A stretch of DNA of 64,000 bases from Sulfitobacter sp. SK011 (GTDB lineage: Bacteria; Pseudomonadota; Alphaproteobacteria; Rhodobacterales; Rhodobacteraceae). Each line of letters opens with the position of its first letter. Position 1 is the stretch's first letter. Under the pieces are notes generated by a model. That model saw only the letters and a list, made by a program, of their open reading frames with translations, searched no databases and was not told the origin of the DNA. The translations under genes and the position numbers were made by a program. The stretch spans positions 124,001 to 188,000 of the forward strand of contig NZ_CP025803.1 of the NCBI RefSeq assembly GCF_003352065.1. Direction: 5' to 3'. Of this stretch, positions 10,207 through 19,393 are shown piece after piece.

Positions 10207-10797
10207 ATGGCAGAGCCGAAAGAGAACGAATTTCTGGATGATATTGATGAGGCCGAGGCGGATGAATACGCCGATGAAATGGCTGAAATTGATGATGAAG
10301 CGTTAGAATTGGATCAGCTTCGCGCAGAGCGTGATCAGCTGAAAGATCGGTTTATGCGCGCGCTTGCAGATGCAGAGAACGCGCGCAAGCGATCTGACAA
10401 AGATCGGCGCGAGGCCGAGAATTACGGCGGTTCAAAGCTGGCGCGTGATATGTTGCCTGTCTACGACAACATGAAGCGTGCTCTTGAAGTGGCGACCGAA
10501 GATCAACGCGCTGTTTCCGGCCCGCTGCTGGAAGGCGTAGAGCTGACCATGCGGGAATTGCTCAACGTATTCAAAAAACACGGAATCGACCTGATCGAAC
10601 CAAAAGTCGGTGACCGGTTCGATCCCCAGAGTCATCAGGCAATGTTTGAGGCACCTGTTCCCGGGACGCGGGCAGGAGACATCATTCAGGTTGCGGCTGA
10701 AGGTTTCATGTTGCATGACCGCCTGCTGCGCCCGGCACAGGTTGGCGTATCATCAACGCCAGCAAGCGCTCCTGGGCCTGAATATCCTGCATCCTGA
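10207..10797 (+). CDS. grpE: Nucleotide exchange factor GrpE
   Basis: Releases ADP from DnaK, driving the chaperone cycle. The 196-residue protein has a very acidic N-terminal tail (about 40 residues, many Glu and Asp) and a long coiled coil around LRAERDQLKDRFMRALADAE. The C-terminal beta domain contains VGDRFDPQSHQAMFE. It is co-transcribed with hrcA, while dnaK-dnaJ lie 48 kb away on the other strand. GAGGTGG just upstream is the ribosome binding site. Confidence 0.95.
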   Translation: MAEPKENEFLDDIDEAEADEYADEMAEIDDEALELDQLRAERDQLKDRFMRALADAENARKRSDKDRREAENYGGSKLARDMLPVYDNMKRALEVATEDQRAVSGPLLEGVELTMRELLNVFKKHGIDLIEPKVGDRFDPQSHQAMFEAPVPGTRAGDIIQVAAEGFMLHDRLLRPAQVGVSSTPASAPGPEYPAS

Positions 10798-10818
10798 GAT
10801 TGCTGAACAAGGCAAGGC

Positions 10819-10848
10819 AGAGGCGGTCAGGATCTGGCCGCCTCTTTC
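10819..10848 (+). terminator. Probable terminator of hrcA-grpE inside the mutS 3' end
   Basis: AGAGGCGG (10819-10826) and CCGCCTCT (10838-10845) pair as a perfect 8-bp stem with an 11-base loop, followed by TT. The short T-run weakens the call. The right-hand part lies inside the last mutS codons, so the hairpin may serve both converging transcripts. Confidence 0.45.
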
Positions 10849-13478
10849 AATTTGTAAAGCAAGTCCAGCGCTTCGCGCGGGGTAAGTTCGTCGGGAAGAA
10901 TATCTTTGAGCTGTTCTTCGACCAAAGATGGCTTGCTGGGCGTTGGTGCAGGCGTTGGGTTGACGGAAAACAAGGGCAGGTCGTCGATCAGGGTTTTTTG
11001 TTTCGCACCCCCCTCGCGCTCGCCTTTTTCCAGCGCTTCAAGTACCACGCGGGCGCGGGCAATCACCGCTTCGGGCAACCCGGCAAGCTGTGCGACCTGC
11101 ACGCCATATGATCTATCTGCGGCGCCCTTTCGGACCTCGTGAAGAAAGATCACCTCGCCGTCCCACTCCTTTACCGCGACCGTGGCGTTATCAACGCCAT
11201 CAAGCTTGCCTGATAAGGCAGTCATTTCATGATAGTGTGTTGCAAAGAGGGCGCGCGCCCGGTTCACGTCATGCAAATGTTCCAGCGTGGCCCATGCGAT
11301 CGACAGGCCATCATATGTGGCGGTGCCGCGGCCGATTTCATCGAGAATGACCAATGCCCGATCATCTGCCTGGTTCAAAATCGCGGCTGTTTCTACCATT
11401 TCGACCATAAATGTCGAACGGCCCCGCGCCAGATCATCCGATGCGCCAACCCGGCTGAACAGCTGGCTGATCAACCCGATGTGGGCGGAGGTGGCGGGAA
11501 CATAGCTGCCCATCTGTGCCATGAGGGCGATCAGCGCATTCTGCCTCAGAAAAGTTGATTTACCCGCCATGTTCGGCCCGGTCAGCAACCAGATGTTCGC
11601 GGCTTCCGCCTCTGCGCTGAGATCACAGTCGTTGGCAATGAAAGGTTCGCCCGATTGTTGTGCCAATGCGCGTTCAACAACCGGGTGCCGACCGCCCTGA
11701 ATGGCAAATGCGCGGCTGTTGTCGACCTTTGGACGTACCCAGTTTTCCGCCTGCGCAAGGTCCGCCAGAGCGGCTGCCAAATCAATCTCGGCAAGCCCGG
11801 TTGATGTCACACCAATTTCGGCCGCCCGCGCCAATATTTCTGCTTTTAGACCTTCATAGAGCCGCTTTTCGATTTCAAGCGCATGATTTCCCGCATTCAG
11901 TATCTTTGTCTCCATCTCGGACAAGGCCACCGTGGTAAAACGCACCTGGTTTGCGGTGGTTTGCCGATGGATGAAGGTTTCGGAGAGGGGGGGCGACAGC
12001 ATTTTTTCCGCGTGGACGGCGGTTGTTTCGATAAAGTACCCAAGGACGTTGTTGTGCTTGATCTTAAGTGAGGCGATACCTGTGTCAGAGACGAATTGCT
12101 GCTGCATTTGTGCGATCACACTGCGGCCCTCATCCCGCAGTTTGCGGGCTTCATCCAGCTCGGCCTCATAACCGGGTGCGATAAAGCCGCCGTCGCGTGT
12201 GAGCAGGGGTGGTTCTGCAACAAGTGCGTCCTCCAAGAGGTCAATCAGATCGTCATGGCCAACCAACCCTGCCGCTGCAGTTTTGATAAGTGCGGGAAGG
12301 TTCCGCTGATTGAGCTGCGTTGCCAATTTGGCGGCCTCGATCAACCCGTTGCGCATTGATGCAAGGTCACGCGGCCCGGCGCGATCAAGAGACAGCCGCG
12401 ATAACGCCCGATCCAGATCGGGCACACTGCGCAGGATGGTGCGGATATCTTGTGTCGCACGCGCATCTGTGAAACAGAATGTCACAGCATCAAGGCGGTC
12501 CAGTATCGTCTCTAACAGCCGTGAAGGGCTGGAAATCCGGCGTTCAAGCAGGCGCGCACCAGCAGCCGTACAGGTTCGATCCATGATCGCAAGCAGCGAC
12601 CCGGCGCGCCCCCCAGTAAGGCTATGGGTCAGTTCGAGATTGCGCCTTGTGGCCGCGTCGATTTGCACGGTCCGTGCTTCGCTTTCTTTGTGCGGAGGGC
12701 TCAGAAGGGGCAATTTGCCTTTTTGAGTAATTTGAAGGTACTCGATCAAAGCACCCATTGCTGAAACCTCGGCCCGGGTGAAGGTTCCAAAGGCGTCCAG
12801 CGCCGCGATGCCAAACAGATCACAGATGCGTTTTTCGGCACTGGTGCTGTCAAATGCCGATGCGGCAAGGGCGGTCATAGCAATCCCGAATTCAGAGACT
12901 AAATTGCGTAAATCAGCCTCTTTGGCCTCCGATACAACCAGCTCTGACGGAGACAGCCGCGCAAGCTCGGGACCAAGTCGCAAAGGTGTCAGCGGCATGA
13001 CATGAAACGCGCCTGTAGAAATATCAACCCAAGCCAAGGCGGCGGCATCGCGCACTTCGGCAAAGGTGGCCAGATAGTTGTGTCGGCGCGCCTCTAGCAG
13101 CGATTCTTCTGTTAAGGTGCCGGGCGTCACCAACCGCACAACATCGCGATTGACCACTGATTTATGACCGCGCTTTTTGGCTTCTGCTGGGCTTTCCATC
13201 TGTTCGCAGACGGCCACGCGAAACCCTTTGCGGATCAACGTCAGCAAATACCCTTCGGCTGCGTGAACCGGGACGCCGCACATCGGGATGTCCTGGCCAT
13301 TGTGCCGGCCTCGTTTCGTCAGGGCGATATCCAATGCTTCTGCTGCGGCAACTGCATCATCAAAGAACATCTCGTAAAAATCACCCATGCGGTAGAACAG
13401 CAATGCGTCGTTATATCCGGCCTTAAGGTCGAGATATTGCGCCATCATTGGTGTGATCTTATCGTCGCCCACGTGCAT
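10827..13478 (-). CDS. mutS: DNA mismatch repair protein MutS
   Basis: Recognises mismatches and small loops and recruits MutL. The N-terminal mismatch-binding domain has ALLFYRMGDFYEMFF, whose FYE segment contains the base-stacking Phe. The C-terminal ATPase has Walker A GPNMAGKST near residue 635, then VILDEIGRGTATYDG and ATHYHEM. Length is about 880 residues. The ATG at 13478 sits right against a G-run, so the GTG at 13472 (six bases from GGGGG) or the later MMAQYLD could be the true start. An upstream in-frame extension to 13511 is unlikely. It converges on grpE. Confidence 0.95.
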   Translation of the reverse strand: MHVGDDKITPMMAQYLDLKAGYNDALLFYRMGDFYEMFFDDAVAAAEALDIALTKRGRHNGQDIPMCGVPVHAAEGYLLTLIRKGFRVAVCEQMESPAEAKKRGHKSVVNRDVVRLVTPGTLTEESLLEARRHNYLATFAEVRDAAALAWVDISTGAFHVMPLTPLRLGPELARLSPSELVVSEAKEADLRNLVSEFGIAMTALAASAFDSTSAEKRICDLFGIAALDAFGTFTRAEVSAMGALIEYLQITQKGKLPLLSPPHKESEARTVQIDAATRRNLELTHSLTGGRAGSLLAIMDRTCTAAGARLLERRISSPSRLLETILDRLDAVTFCFTDARATQDIRTILRSVPDLDRALSRLSLDRAGPRDLASMRNGLIEAAKLATQLNQRNLPALIKTAAAGLVGHDDLIDLLEDALVAEPPLLTRDGGFIAPGYEAELDEARKLRDEGRSVIAQMQQQFVSDTGIASLKIKHNNVLGYFIETTAVHAEKMLSPPLSETFIHRQTTANQVRFTTVALSEMETKILNAGNHALEIEKRLYEGLKAEILARAAEIGVTSTGLAEIDLAAALADLAQAENWVRPKVDNSRAFAIQGGRHPVVERALAQQSGEPFIANDCDLSAEAEAANIWLLTGPNMAGKSTFLRQNALIALMAQMGSYVPATSAHIGLISQLFSRVGASDDLARGRSTFMVEMVETAAILNQADDRALVILDEIGRGTATYDGLSIAWATLEHLHDVNRARALFATHYHEMTALSGKLDGVDNATVAVKEWDGEVIFLHEVRKGAADRSYGVQVAQLAGLPEAVIARARVVLEALEKGEREGGAKQKTLIDDLPLFSVNPTPAPTPSKPSLVEEQLKDILPDELTPREALDLLYKLKEAARS

Positions 13479-13614
13479 CCCCCGCTTGCATACGTGTCTG
13501 TACAAAACCACGCCCCCTAGGGAAAGGGGCAGCGAAGCGGGTTCTCGGTGGACGGGTGCAAGGATCGTGTTAAAATTGGGTAACGATCAGACCACATGAA
13601 AGCTGCTGGACTCT

Positions 13615-15345
13615 GTGCGCAACAAAATTGAACTAAGGTCTCCGCCTGATACCCTGTTTCTGAACCCATGGCGTGACCCCGGGTTTCGGTTGCTGCTGGA
13701 GCCTGAATTCATTTGGCGTTCGATGCCAAAGGCGGTGATCGAAGGGTTTTCTGCCAGCGCTTTTAAAGAGATTAACCAAAAGATATCGGTATTTCTCACG
13801 GCAACCAAGCGTGACAAAAAATTCTCTCGCGCGATTGAGTACAATGCTGTTCCAGTGGTGCTTGAGCATGCAAGTTTTCGCAAATCCTACATCATGGCGC
13901 ATGACCGATTGTTGTTGATCGGGGCATCCGGGACGCGTTTGCTAAACCAGTATCGGCGGGAAAACGAGGAGTCTGATCCTGACGTGGATGCGCGGCTTGA
14001 CGCCTTTTTTTCCGGGTGTCGGAGTGACAACAAAGATCGTGAAATTCCGATCTATTCAGGCTTATTAGAGCCTGATATCGCCTTTGCCATCGAATGTCGC
14101 AATACGTTCAACTATTATCACTTTATCACCGAATCCCTGCCGCAACTCACATTGCTTGATACGCTTGGATTTCAGGGAAACATCTATTTCCACTTCCCAA
14201 ACCAGGAAGACAAGCAACGCCCCTTTGCCGAGGCTTTTGTGATGGCGCTTTTTCCTGAGTTCGAGGGCCGGGTTTTTTTTGAACGGTCCCCGAAAGACTA
14301 TGAAAAAGTGCTTACAGCTTTCGATCTTGTTGGGTCACATCCAATGCGGCCATTGGAAGATGTTGCTGGCATTGAAAAGCACGCACCCGCCGGATTGGCA
14401 GACCAAGTGGGGCTGACAGATATAACGCTTCAGCCGGTCCTTTCGATGAATTCAGTAAGTTCAGCATTGCTGACACTGCGTGCCCGGGCGTTGCAGGCAA
14501 TCGAAGGTCATGATTTTGGCCATCTTCCCCGTCGGTTCTATGTTGGCCGTGACACACGGCAAAGCAGATCACGGCACATGGAAGGGGAGGATATGCTGTA
14601 TGATCACCTCAGGCTGTTTGGTTTTGAGTACGTTGTTTTTGAAAGCCTGACCCCGCTTGAGCAGATCGCGTTGATGGCGAACGCCGAGATGATGGTTTCC
14701 TATCACGGCGCGGGATTTACCAATATGCTGTTTGCCAATCCGGATGCCTTTGTGATTGAGATCGGAACGTTGCAGACCGCGCAGTTCCGATGGACCGACT
14801 TTTGGCCGTTGGCGAACGCGGCACAGTGCCGGTACGTCAGTTTCTTTGCTGATTTCAAAGGCGACAAACCTCTTTCAGAACCTCGCTTTTCAATAGACGG
14901 CATTGTGCCTGTCATGCTTTCCAAAACAGGAACGGCACAGGTTATGGCCTTTGTAGTGACTGTTCTGGGGCATTATCCCACGTTGAAAACCGCAACGAGC
15001 CTGGAAGAAGTCGGGCGCAGGGTTTTGGCTGTTGGTGCCGGTGAACACGCTGTCAGACTTCTGGAACAACACCCCCAACTGGTCAGGGACAATGCCAAGC
15101 TATTTTTGCTTCAAGCCGATTGCCACAAGCAACTGGATGAACCAAAATCAGAACTGATCGCGCTTGACCGGGCTTTCAAAGCGGACCCTTCACGTTGGCA
15201 GACATTGGTTCGTATCGTTTGGTGCGCCAACAGGTGCGACCGACCTCAAGTCATCCGTTGGGCGCTTGCGCAGCTCAAGGCAGATTTCCCACAACGCCAT
15301 GATGCGTTTCTGGGAAACCATAGTTGGGTTCGTTACATCGCCTGA
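13615..15345 (+). CDS. Family 61-type glycosyltransferase with C-terminal repeat-like tail
   Basis: Probably transfers sugars to a surface polysaccharide or glycoprotein; the substrate is unknown. Signatures of the GT61 (DUF563) family are NYYHFITESLPQL at about residue 165, FYVGRDTRQSRS at about residue 305 and MVSYHGAGFTNMLFA at about residue 362. The last 110 residues contain a TPR-like stretch (LLQADCHKQLDEPKSELIAL). There is no signal peptide, so it is expected to be cytoplasmic. The GTG start at 13615 is the first available in frame and lacks a strong ribosome binding site. It stands alone between mutS (divergent) and maeB, with no polysaccharide genes adjacent. Confidence 0.75.
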   Translation: MRNKIELRSPPDTLFLNPWRDPGFRLLLEPEFIWRSMPKAVIEGFSASAFKEINQKISVFLTATKRDKKFSRAIEYNAVPVVLEHASFRKSYIMAHDRLLLIGASGTRLLNQYRRENEESDPDVDARLDAFFSGCRSDNKDREIPIYSGLLEPDIAFAIECRNTFNYYHFITESLPQLTLLDTLGFQGNIYFHFPNQEDKQRPFAEAFVMALFPEFEGRVFFERSPKDYEKVLTAFDLVGSHPMRPLEDVAGIEKHAPAGLADQVGLTDITLQPVLSMNSVSSALLTLRARALQAIEGHDFGHLPRRFYVGRDTRQSRSRHMEGEDMLYDHLRLFGFEYVVFESLTPLEQIALMANAEMMVSYHGAGFTNMLFANPDAFVIEIGTLQTAQFRWTDFWPLANAAQCRYVSFFADFKGDKPLSEPRFSIDGIVPVMLSKTGTAQVMAFVVTVLGHYPTLKTATSLEEVGRRVLAVGAGEHAVRLLEQHPQLVRDNAKLFLLQADCHKQLDEPKSELIALDRAFKADPSRWQTLVRIVWCANRCDRPQVIRWALAQLKADFPQRHDAFLGNHSWVRYIA

Positions 15346-15392
15346 TGAAGTTTTTGTCGCTGACTGCTGTGTGATTGTAGGTCTGCGCGCAG

Positions 15393-17687
15393 ATGGCTAA
15401 GGTCATCAAAAAGAGAAAGTCAAAACCCTTGTCCAAGACCCGTATTACCGACGCCGAAGCGCTTGCTTTCCATTTGGAACCCACGCCCGGCAAGTTTGAG
15501 ATTACCGCAACAGTGCCGATGACCACGCAGCGGGATTTGTCGTTGGCGTATTCGCCTGGCGTCGCTGTGCCCTGCGAGGCGATCGCAGAAAATCCGGAGA
15601 CGGCTTACGACTACACCAACAAGGGTAACCTTGTTGCGGTTATTTCCAATGGGACGGCGGTTCTTGGGTTGGGCAACCTTGGGGCCCTGGCGTCCAAGCC
15701 GGTGATGGAAGGCAAGGCGGTTCTGTTCAAACGATTTGCCGATGTGAATTCCATCGATATTGAGCTGGACACTGAAGACACGGATGCGTTCATCAATGCA
15801 GTCAAGTTGATGGGGCCGACCTTTGGCGGGATCAATCTGGAAGACATCAAGGCACCGGAATGTTTCATCATTGAACAGCGCCTCAAGGAAGAAATGAACA
15901 TCCCAGTCTTTCATGATGACCAACACGGAACGGCCGTCATCTGTGCGGCGGGACTTTTGAATGCGTTGCACATTTCCGGCAAGAAAATCGAGGACGTGCG
16001 TATTGTCTTGAACGGTGCAGGTGCGGCCGGAATTGCGTGTCTTGAATTGCTTAAAGCGATGGGTGCACGGCATGACAACTGTATCATGTGTGATACCAAG
16101 GGCGTCATTTACCAGGGCCGTACCGAAGGTATGAATCAGTGGAAATCGGCGCATGCCGCCACGACCGACCTGCGGACATTGGAAGAAGCGATGGATGGGG
16201 CAGATGTGTTTCTGGGTGTCAGCGTCAAGGGCGCGGTCACACAGGATATGGTCGCCAGCATGGCGGATAACCCGGTCATTTTCGCAATGGCGAACCCCGA
16301 CCCAGAGATCACACCGGAAGAAGCGCACGCGGTTCGGATGGACGCGATTGTTGCCACCGGACGCAGTGATTACCCCAATCAGGTCAATAATGTTTTGGGC
16401 TTTCCTTATCTTTTTCGCGGTGCGCTCGACATCAACGCCCGTGCGATCAATGACGAAATGAAGATCGCTTGCGCCCATGCGCTGGCCAAACTTGCACGGG
16501 AAGACGTTCCAGATGAAGTTGCTTTGGCCTATGGCAAAACCCTGAGCTTTGGGCGTGACTATATCATTCCCACGCCGTTTGATCCGCGTCTGATCCATCG
16601 CATCCCGCCTGCCGTTGCGCGCGCGGGAATGGATACCGGTGCCGCACGGCGTCCGATTATCGACATGGACGCCTATGAGCTAAGCCTGAAATCGCGGATG
16701 GATCCCACGGCCAATATCCTGCGTGGCATCAACGCGCGTGCGCGCAACAACCAAGCGCGGATGATTTTTGCCGAAGGCGACGATCCACGCGTCTTGCGGG
16801 CGGCTGTTTTGTATCAGCGATCCGGGTTGGGCAAGGCATTGGTTGTCGGTCGACAGGAAGACGTAAAGGCCAAGCTGCTGGCAAGCGGCATGGAGGATGC
16901 GGTGCGCGAGCTTGAAGTGGTCAATGCTGCAAATTCGCACCATTTGGACAGCTACAAGGAATATCTTTACGGGCGTTTGCAGCGGCGTGGCTTTGACGCC
17001 AAAGATATTCACCGCCTCGCGGCGCGGGATCGCCACGTTTTTGGGGCCCTGATGTTGGAGCACGGTCATGGTGATGGTCTGGTTACGGGTGCCACGCGGA
17101 AATCTGCGCATGTTCTTGAGCGGCTGAACCATGTGTTTGAGGCAAACCCCGAACATGGGGCCGCAGGTTTCACCGCATTGCTGCACAAGGGACGGATTGT
17201 CTTTATCGCGGATACTTTGGTGCATGAATGGCCTGATGAAAATGATCTGGCCAATATCGCTGTCAGCGGTGCGCGTGTCGCCCGACACCTTGGGCTTGAG
17301 CCACGTGTCGCCTTTGTCAGCTTTTCTACGTTTGGATATCCTGTCTCGGAACGTGCTGAGAAAATGCACAAAGCGCCCATGATCCTTGATCAGCGCGGTG
17401 TGGATTTCGAATACGAAGGTGAGATGACAGTCGACGTCGCGCTGAACGCTGAATCGCAGAAGAACTATCCGTTTTCGCGGCTTACAGGGCCAGCAAATAT
17501 TCTTGTCGTCCCGGCAAGGCATTCTGCAAGTATCTCGGTGAAATTGATGCAGGAAATGGCCGGCGCTACGGTGATTGGACCGATCCTGACGGGGTTGGAT
17601 AAATCCATTCAAATCTGTTCATCGACCTCGACGGCAAATGACATTCTGAATATGGCAATTCTAGCGGCTTGTAAGGTTGGGGAATGA
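15393..17687 (+). CDS. maeB: NADP-dependent malic enzyme (MaeB type)
   Basis: Oxidatively decarboxylates malate to pyruvate, giving NADPH. The 764-residue protein is the long multidomain form. The N-terminal malic enzyme domain contains FHDDQHGTAVICAAGLLNAL and the NAD(P) fold VLNGAGAAGIACLELL. From about residue 440 a phosphate acetyltransferase-like domain follows (RMIFAEGDDPRVLRAA, GLVTGATRKSAHVLERL). In related enzymes that domain is regulatory and acetyl-CoA sensitive rather than catalytic. The last codons overlap a sugar-kinase gene by four bases. Confidence 0.95.
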   Translation: MAKVIKKRKSKPLSKTRITDAEALAFHLEPTPGKFEITATVPMTTQRDLSLAYSPGVAVPCEAIAENPETAYDYTNKGNLVAVISNGTAVLGLGNLGALASKPVMEGKAVLFKRFADVNSIDIELDTEDTDAFINAVKLMGPTFGGINLEDIKAPECFIIEQRLKEEMNIPVFHDDQHGTAVICAAGLLNALHISGKKIEDVRIVLNGAGAAGIACLELLKAMGARHDNCIMCDTKGVIYQGRTEGMNQWKSAHAATTDLRTLEEAMDGADVFLGVSVKGAVTQDMVASMADNPVIFAMANPDPEITPEEAHAVRMDAIVATGRSDYPNQVNNVLGFPYLFRGALDINARAINDEMKIACAHALAKLAREDVPDEVALAYGKTLSFGRDYIIPTPFDPRLIHRIPPAVARAGMDTGAARRPIIDMDAYELSLKSRMDPTANILRGINARARNNQARMIFAEGDDPRVLRAAVLYQRSGLGKALVVGRQEDVKAKLLASGMEDAVRELEVVNAANSHHLDSYKEYLYGRLQRRGFDAKDIHRLAARDRHVFGALMLEHGHGDGLVTGATRKSAHVLERLNHVFEANPEHGAAGFTALLHKGRIVFIADTLVHEWPDENDLANIAVSGARVARHLGLEPRVAFVSFSTFGYPVSERAEKMHKAPMILDQRGVDFEYEGEMTVDVALNAESQKNYPFSRLTGPANILVVPARHSASISVKLMQEMAGATVIGPILTGLDKSIQICSSTSTANDILNMAILAACKVGE

Positions 17688-18556
17688 TTTGGAATCTCGG
17701 CTCAATCAATACGGATAATTTCTATCTGTTGCCGCATTTGCCTGCCCCGGGCGAAACGCTCGCCGCGCTGCAATTTGATCAGGGGTTGGGCGGCAAAGGC
17801 GCGAACATGTCTGTTGCCGCTGCGAGGGCCGGGGCGCGTGTCGAACATATCGGGGCGGTTGGGCCAAATGGAAGTTGGGCAGTTGAACGCCTGCTGGAAT
17901 ATGGCGTGGACACACGGCATGTGTCAGCCATCGACATTGCGATGGGGCACGCGAACATCAATGTCGATCAGAACGGCGAAAATAACATCGTGTTGTTTGC
18001 CGGGGCCAATCATGGCGTGACAGACCAGATGATCGGTGCCGCGCTGACGGAAGCATCTCCAGGCGACATATTGTTGATGCAAAATGAAACGCTTGGGCAA
18101 TCTTATGCAGCGACAACAGCAAAAACACTGGGGCTTAGGGTAATCTATGCCGCCGCACCCTTTGACGCCGAAGCGACCCAATTGATCATGGATCAGGTTG
18201 ATTTGCTGGTTTTGAATGAGGTTGAGGCGGCACAACTGCGAGAGGCGACTGGCAAAGACCTAGAGGATTTACCAATTTCGGACATTGTCGTGACCCTAGG
18301 CGGCGATGGGTGCAAATGGGTCTCTAACAAGAAAAAAATCACGGAATCCTTTGCCGCTTACAAGGTTGTTCCAGTCGACACCACGGGTGCTGGTGATACG
18401 TTCACCGGTTATTTGGCTGCGGGTCTGGACCGAGGCATGGACATTGCCGCGGCAATAGACCTTGCGTCAAAAGCAGGGGCGCTGATGGTCATGCGCCATG
18501 GCACAGCGGATGTCATCCCGGATCTCAAAGACATCCAGGATCATGATTTTGGTTAA
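17684..18556 (+). CDS. PfkB-family carbohydrate kinase (ribokinase-like)
   Basis: Phosphorylates a sugar or nucleoside with ATP; the substrate is not evident. The N-terminus starts NLGSINTDNFYLLP and has the PfkB signature 1 region LGGKGANMSVAAARAGA. Signature 2 is DTTGAGDTFTGYLAAG at about residue 230, including the catalytic Asp of GAGD. The length of 290 is normal. The start overlaps the maeB stop (ATGA), so translation is probably coupled to malic enzyme. No ribose transporter or rbsD is nearby, so ribokinase itself is only one option. The stop codon overlaps that of the converging msrA. Confidence 0.88.
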   Translation: MIWNLGSINTDNFYLLPHLPAPGETLAALQFDQGLGGKGANMSVAAARAGARVEHIGAVGPNGSWAVERLLEYGVDTRHVSAIDIAMGHANINVDQNGENNIVLFAGANHGVTDQMIGAALTEASPGDILLMQNETLGQSYAATTAKTLGLRVIYAAAPFDAEATQLIMDQVDLLVLNEVEAAQLREATGKDLEDLPISDIVVTLGGDGCKWVSNKKKITESFAAYKVVPVDTTGAGDTFTGYLAAGLDRGMDIAAAIDLASKAGALMVMRHGTADVIPDLKDIQDHDFG

Positions 18557-19218
18557 TGCGTAAACGGGGCCGCCGCACCCCAAAGTTGTTTAACCCGCTG
18601 GTCGCGACCACAACCGTTGCGGTAGCGTTTGTAGGCCACAGATTTCTTGACCCCTATGCCAACACTGCTGACCGCAAGTCGGTCACTGCTTTTGTAGTAA
18701 TTCTGATGGTAGGCATCTGCCGGGTAAAACTTGGCTGGGCCTAGGATCGGGGTAACCACCGTTTGTCCCAAATCCACTTGTGCAGCCGCTTTGGCCCGTT
18801 CTGCCGCAGCTTTTTGGTCAGGCCCGTTTGGGAAAATGGCTGATCGATAGCTGGCACCGCGATCACAGAATTGTCCACCGGCATCCGTTGGGTCAATTGA
18901 GCGAAAGAAAAGGGCCAGTATCGAATCGCGGCTGACGACCGCAGGATCAAATGTGATCTGCACGGCCTCATAATGGCCGGTGCCACCTGACGTGACTTGT
19001 TTGTAGGTTGGATTGGCCGTCTTGCCACCAGCAAACCCTGATACGGCTTCTTTGACGCCCTTTACGGATTCGAAATCTGCTTCGACACACCAAAAACAGC
19101 CACCTGCGACAAGAATCGTCTCTGATCCAGCCGCATGCGCAGTTTTTGAGTGCGCAAACAGGCCAATGGCGATCATCGTGACCAAGGCAAAAGTCTTGAG
19201 ATTGTTCATATGTGACAT
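18553..19218 (-). CDS. msrA: Peptide methionine (S)-S-oxide reductase MsrA, exported form
   Basis: Repairs oxidised methionine (S-sulfoxide). The catalytic motif GGCFWC is present, and HYEAVQITFDP and DAYHQNY are family-typical; a resolving Cys lies in YRNGCG near the C-terminus. The ATG at 19218 is chosen because AGGAGC precedes it by about five bases. From there the protein begins with a signal peptide ending SKTAHA, so the enzyme is predicted to work in the periplasm. An in-frame extension to 19305 lacks support. It overlaps the PfkB gene at the 3' end. Confidence 0.92.
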   Translation of the reverse strand: MSHMNNLKTFALVTMIAIGLFAHSKTAHAAGSETILVAGGCFWCVEADFESVKGVKEAVSGFAGGKTANPTYKQVTSGGTGHYEAVQITFDPAVVSRDSILALFFRSIDPTDAGGQFCDRGASYRSAIFPNGPDQKAAAERAKAAAQVDLGQTVVTPILGPAKFYPADAYHQNYYKSSDRLAVSSVGIGVKKSVAYKRYRNGCGRDQRVKQLWGAAAPFTH

Positions 19219-19393
19219 TGCGTGCTCCTGTTTTATGAAACGCTGCACCCACAGTTCACCAAGAGCAACTGCTCCACGCGCCAAGTCACGAGGTGGTGAA
19301 AGCAATTTACCGCTTGGCAGTACGCCGTAACATTTCTAGCGTCGCCAGAGCCGGTGAATCGACGTTCACACCCCTAAAGAAAGCGATCGGAAA

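Noticed and set aside
13570..13584. TTAA-N7-TAAC before the glycosyltransferase, as a CtrA box
   Set aside because: The second half does not match the consensus well enough; AT-rich chance match.
15420..17612. Two long minus-strand frames (392 and 310 codons) opposite maeB
   Set aside because: maeB is certain on the plus strand and the antisense frames carry no recognisable motif or ribosome binding site.
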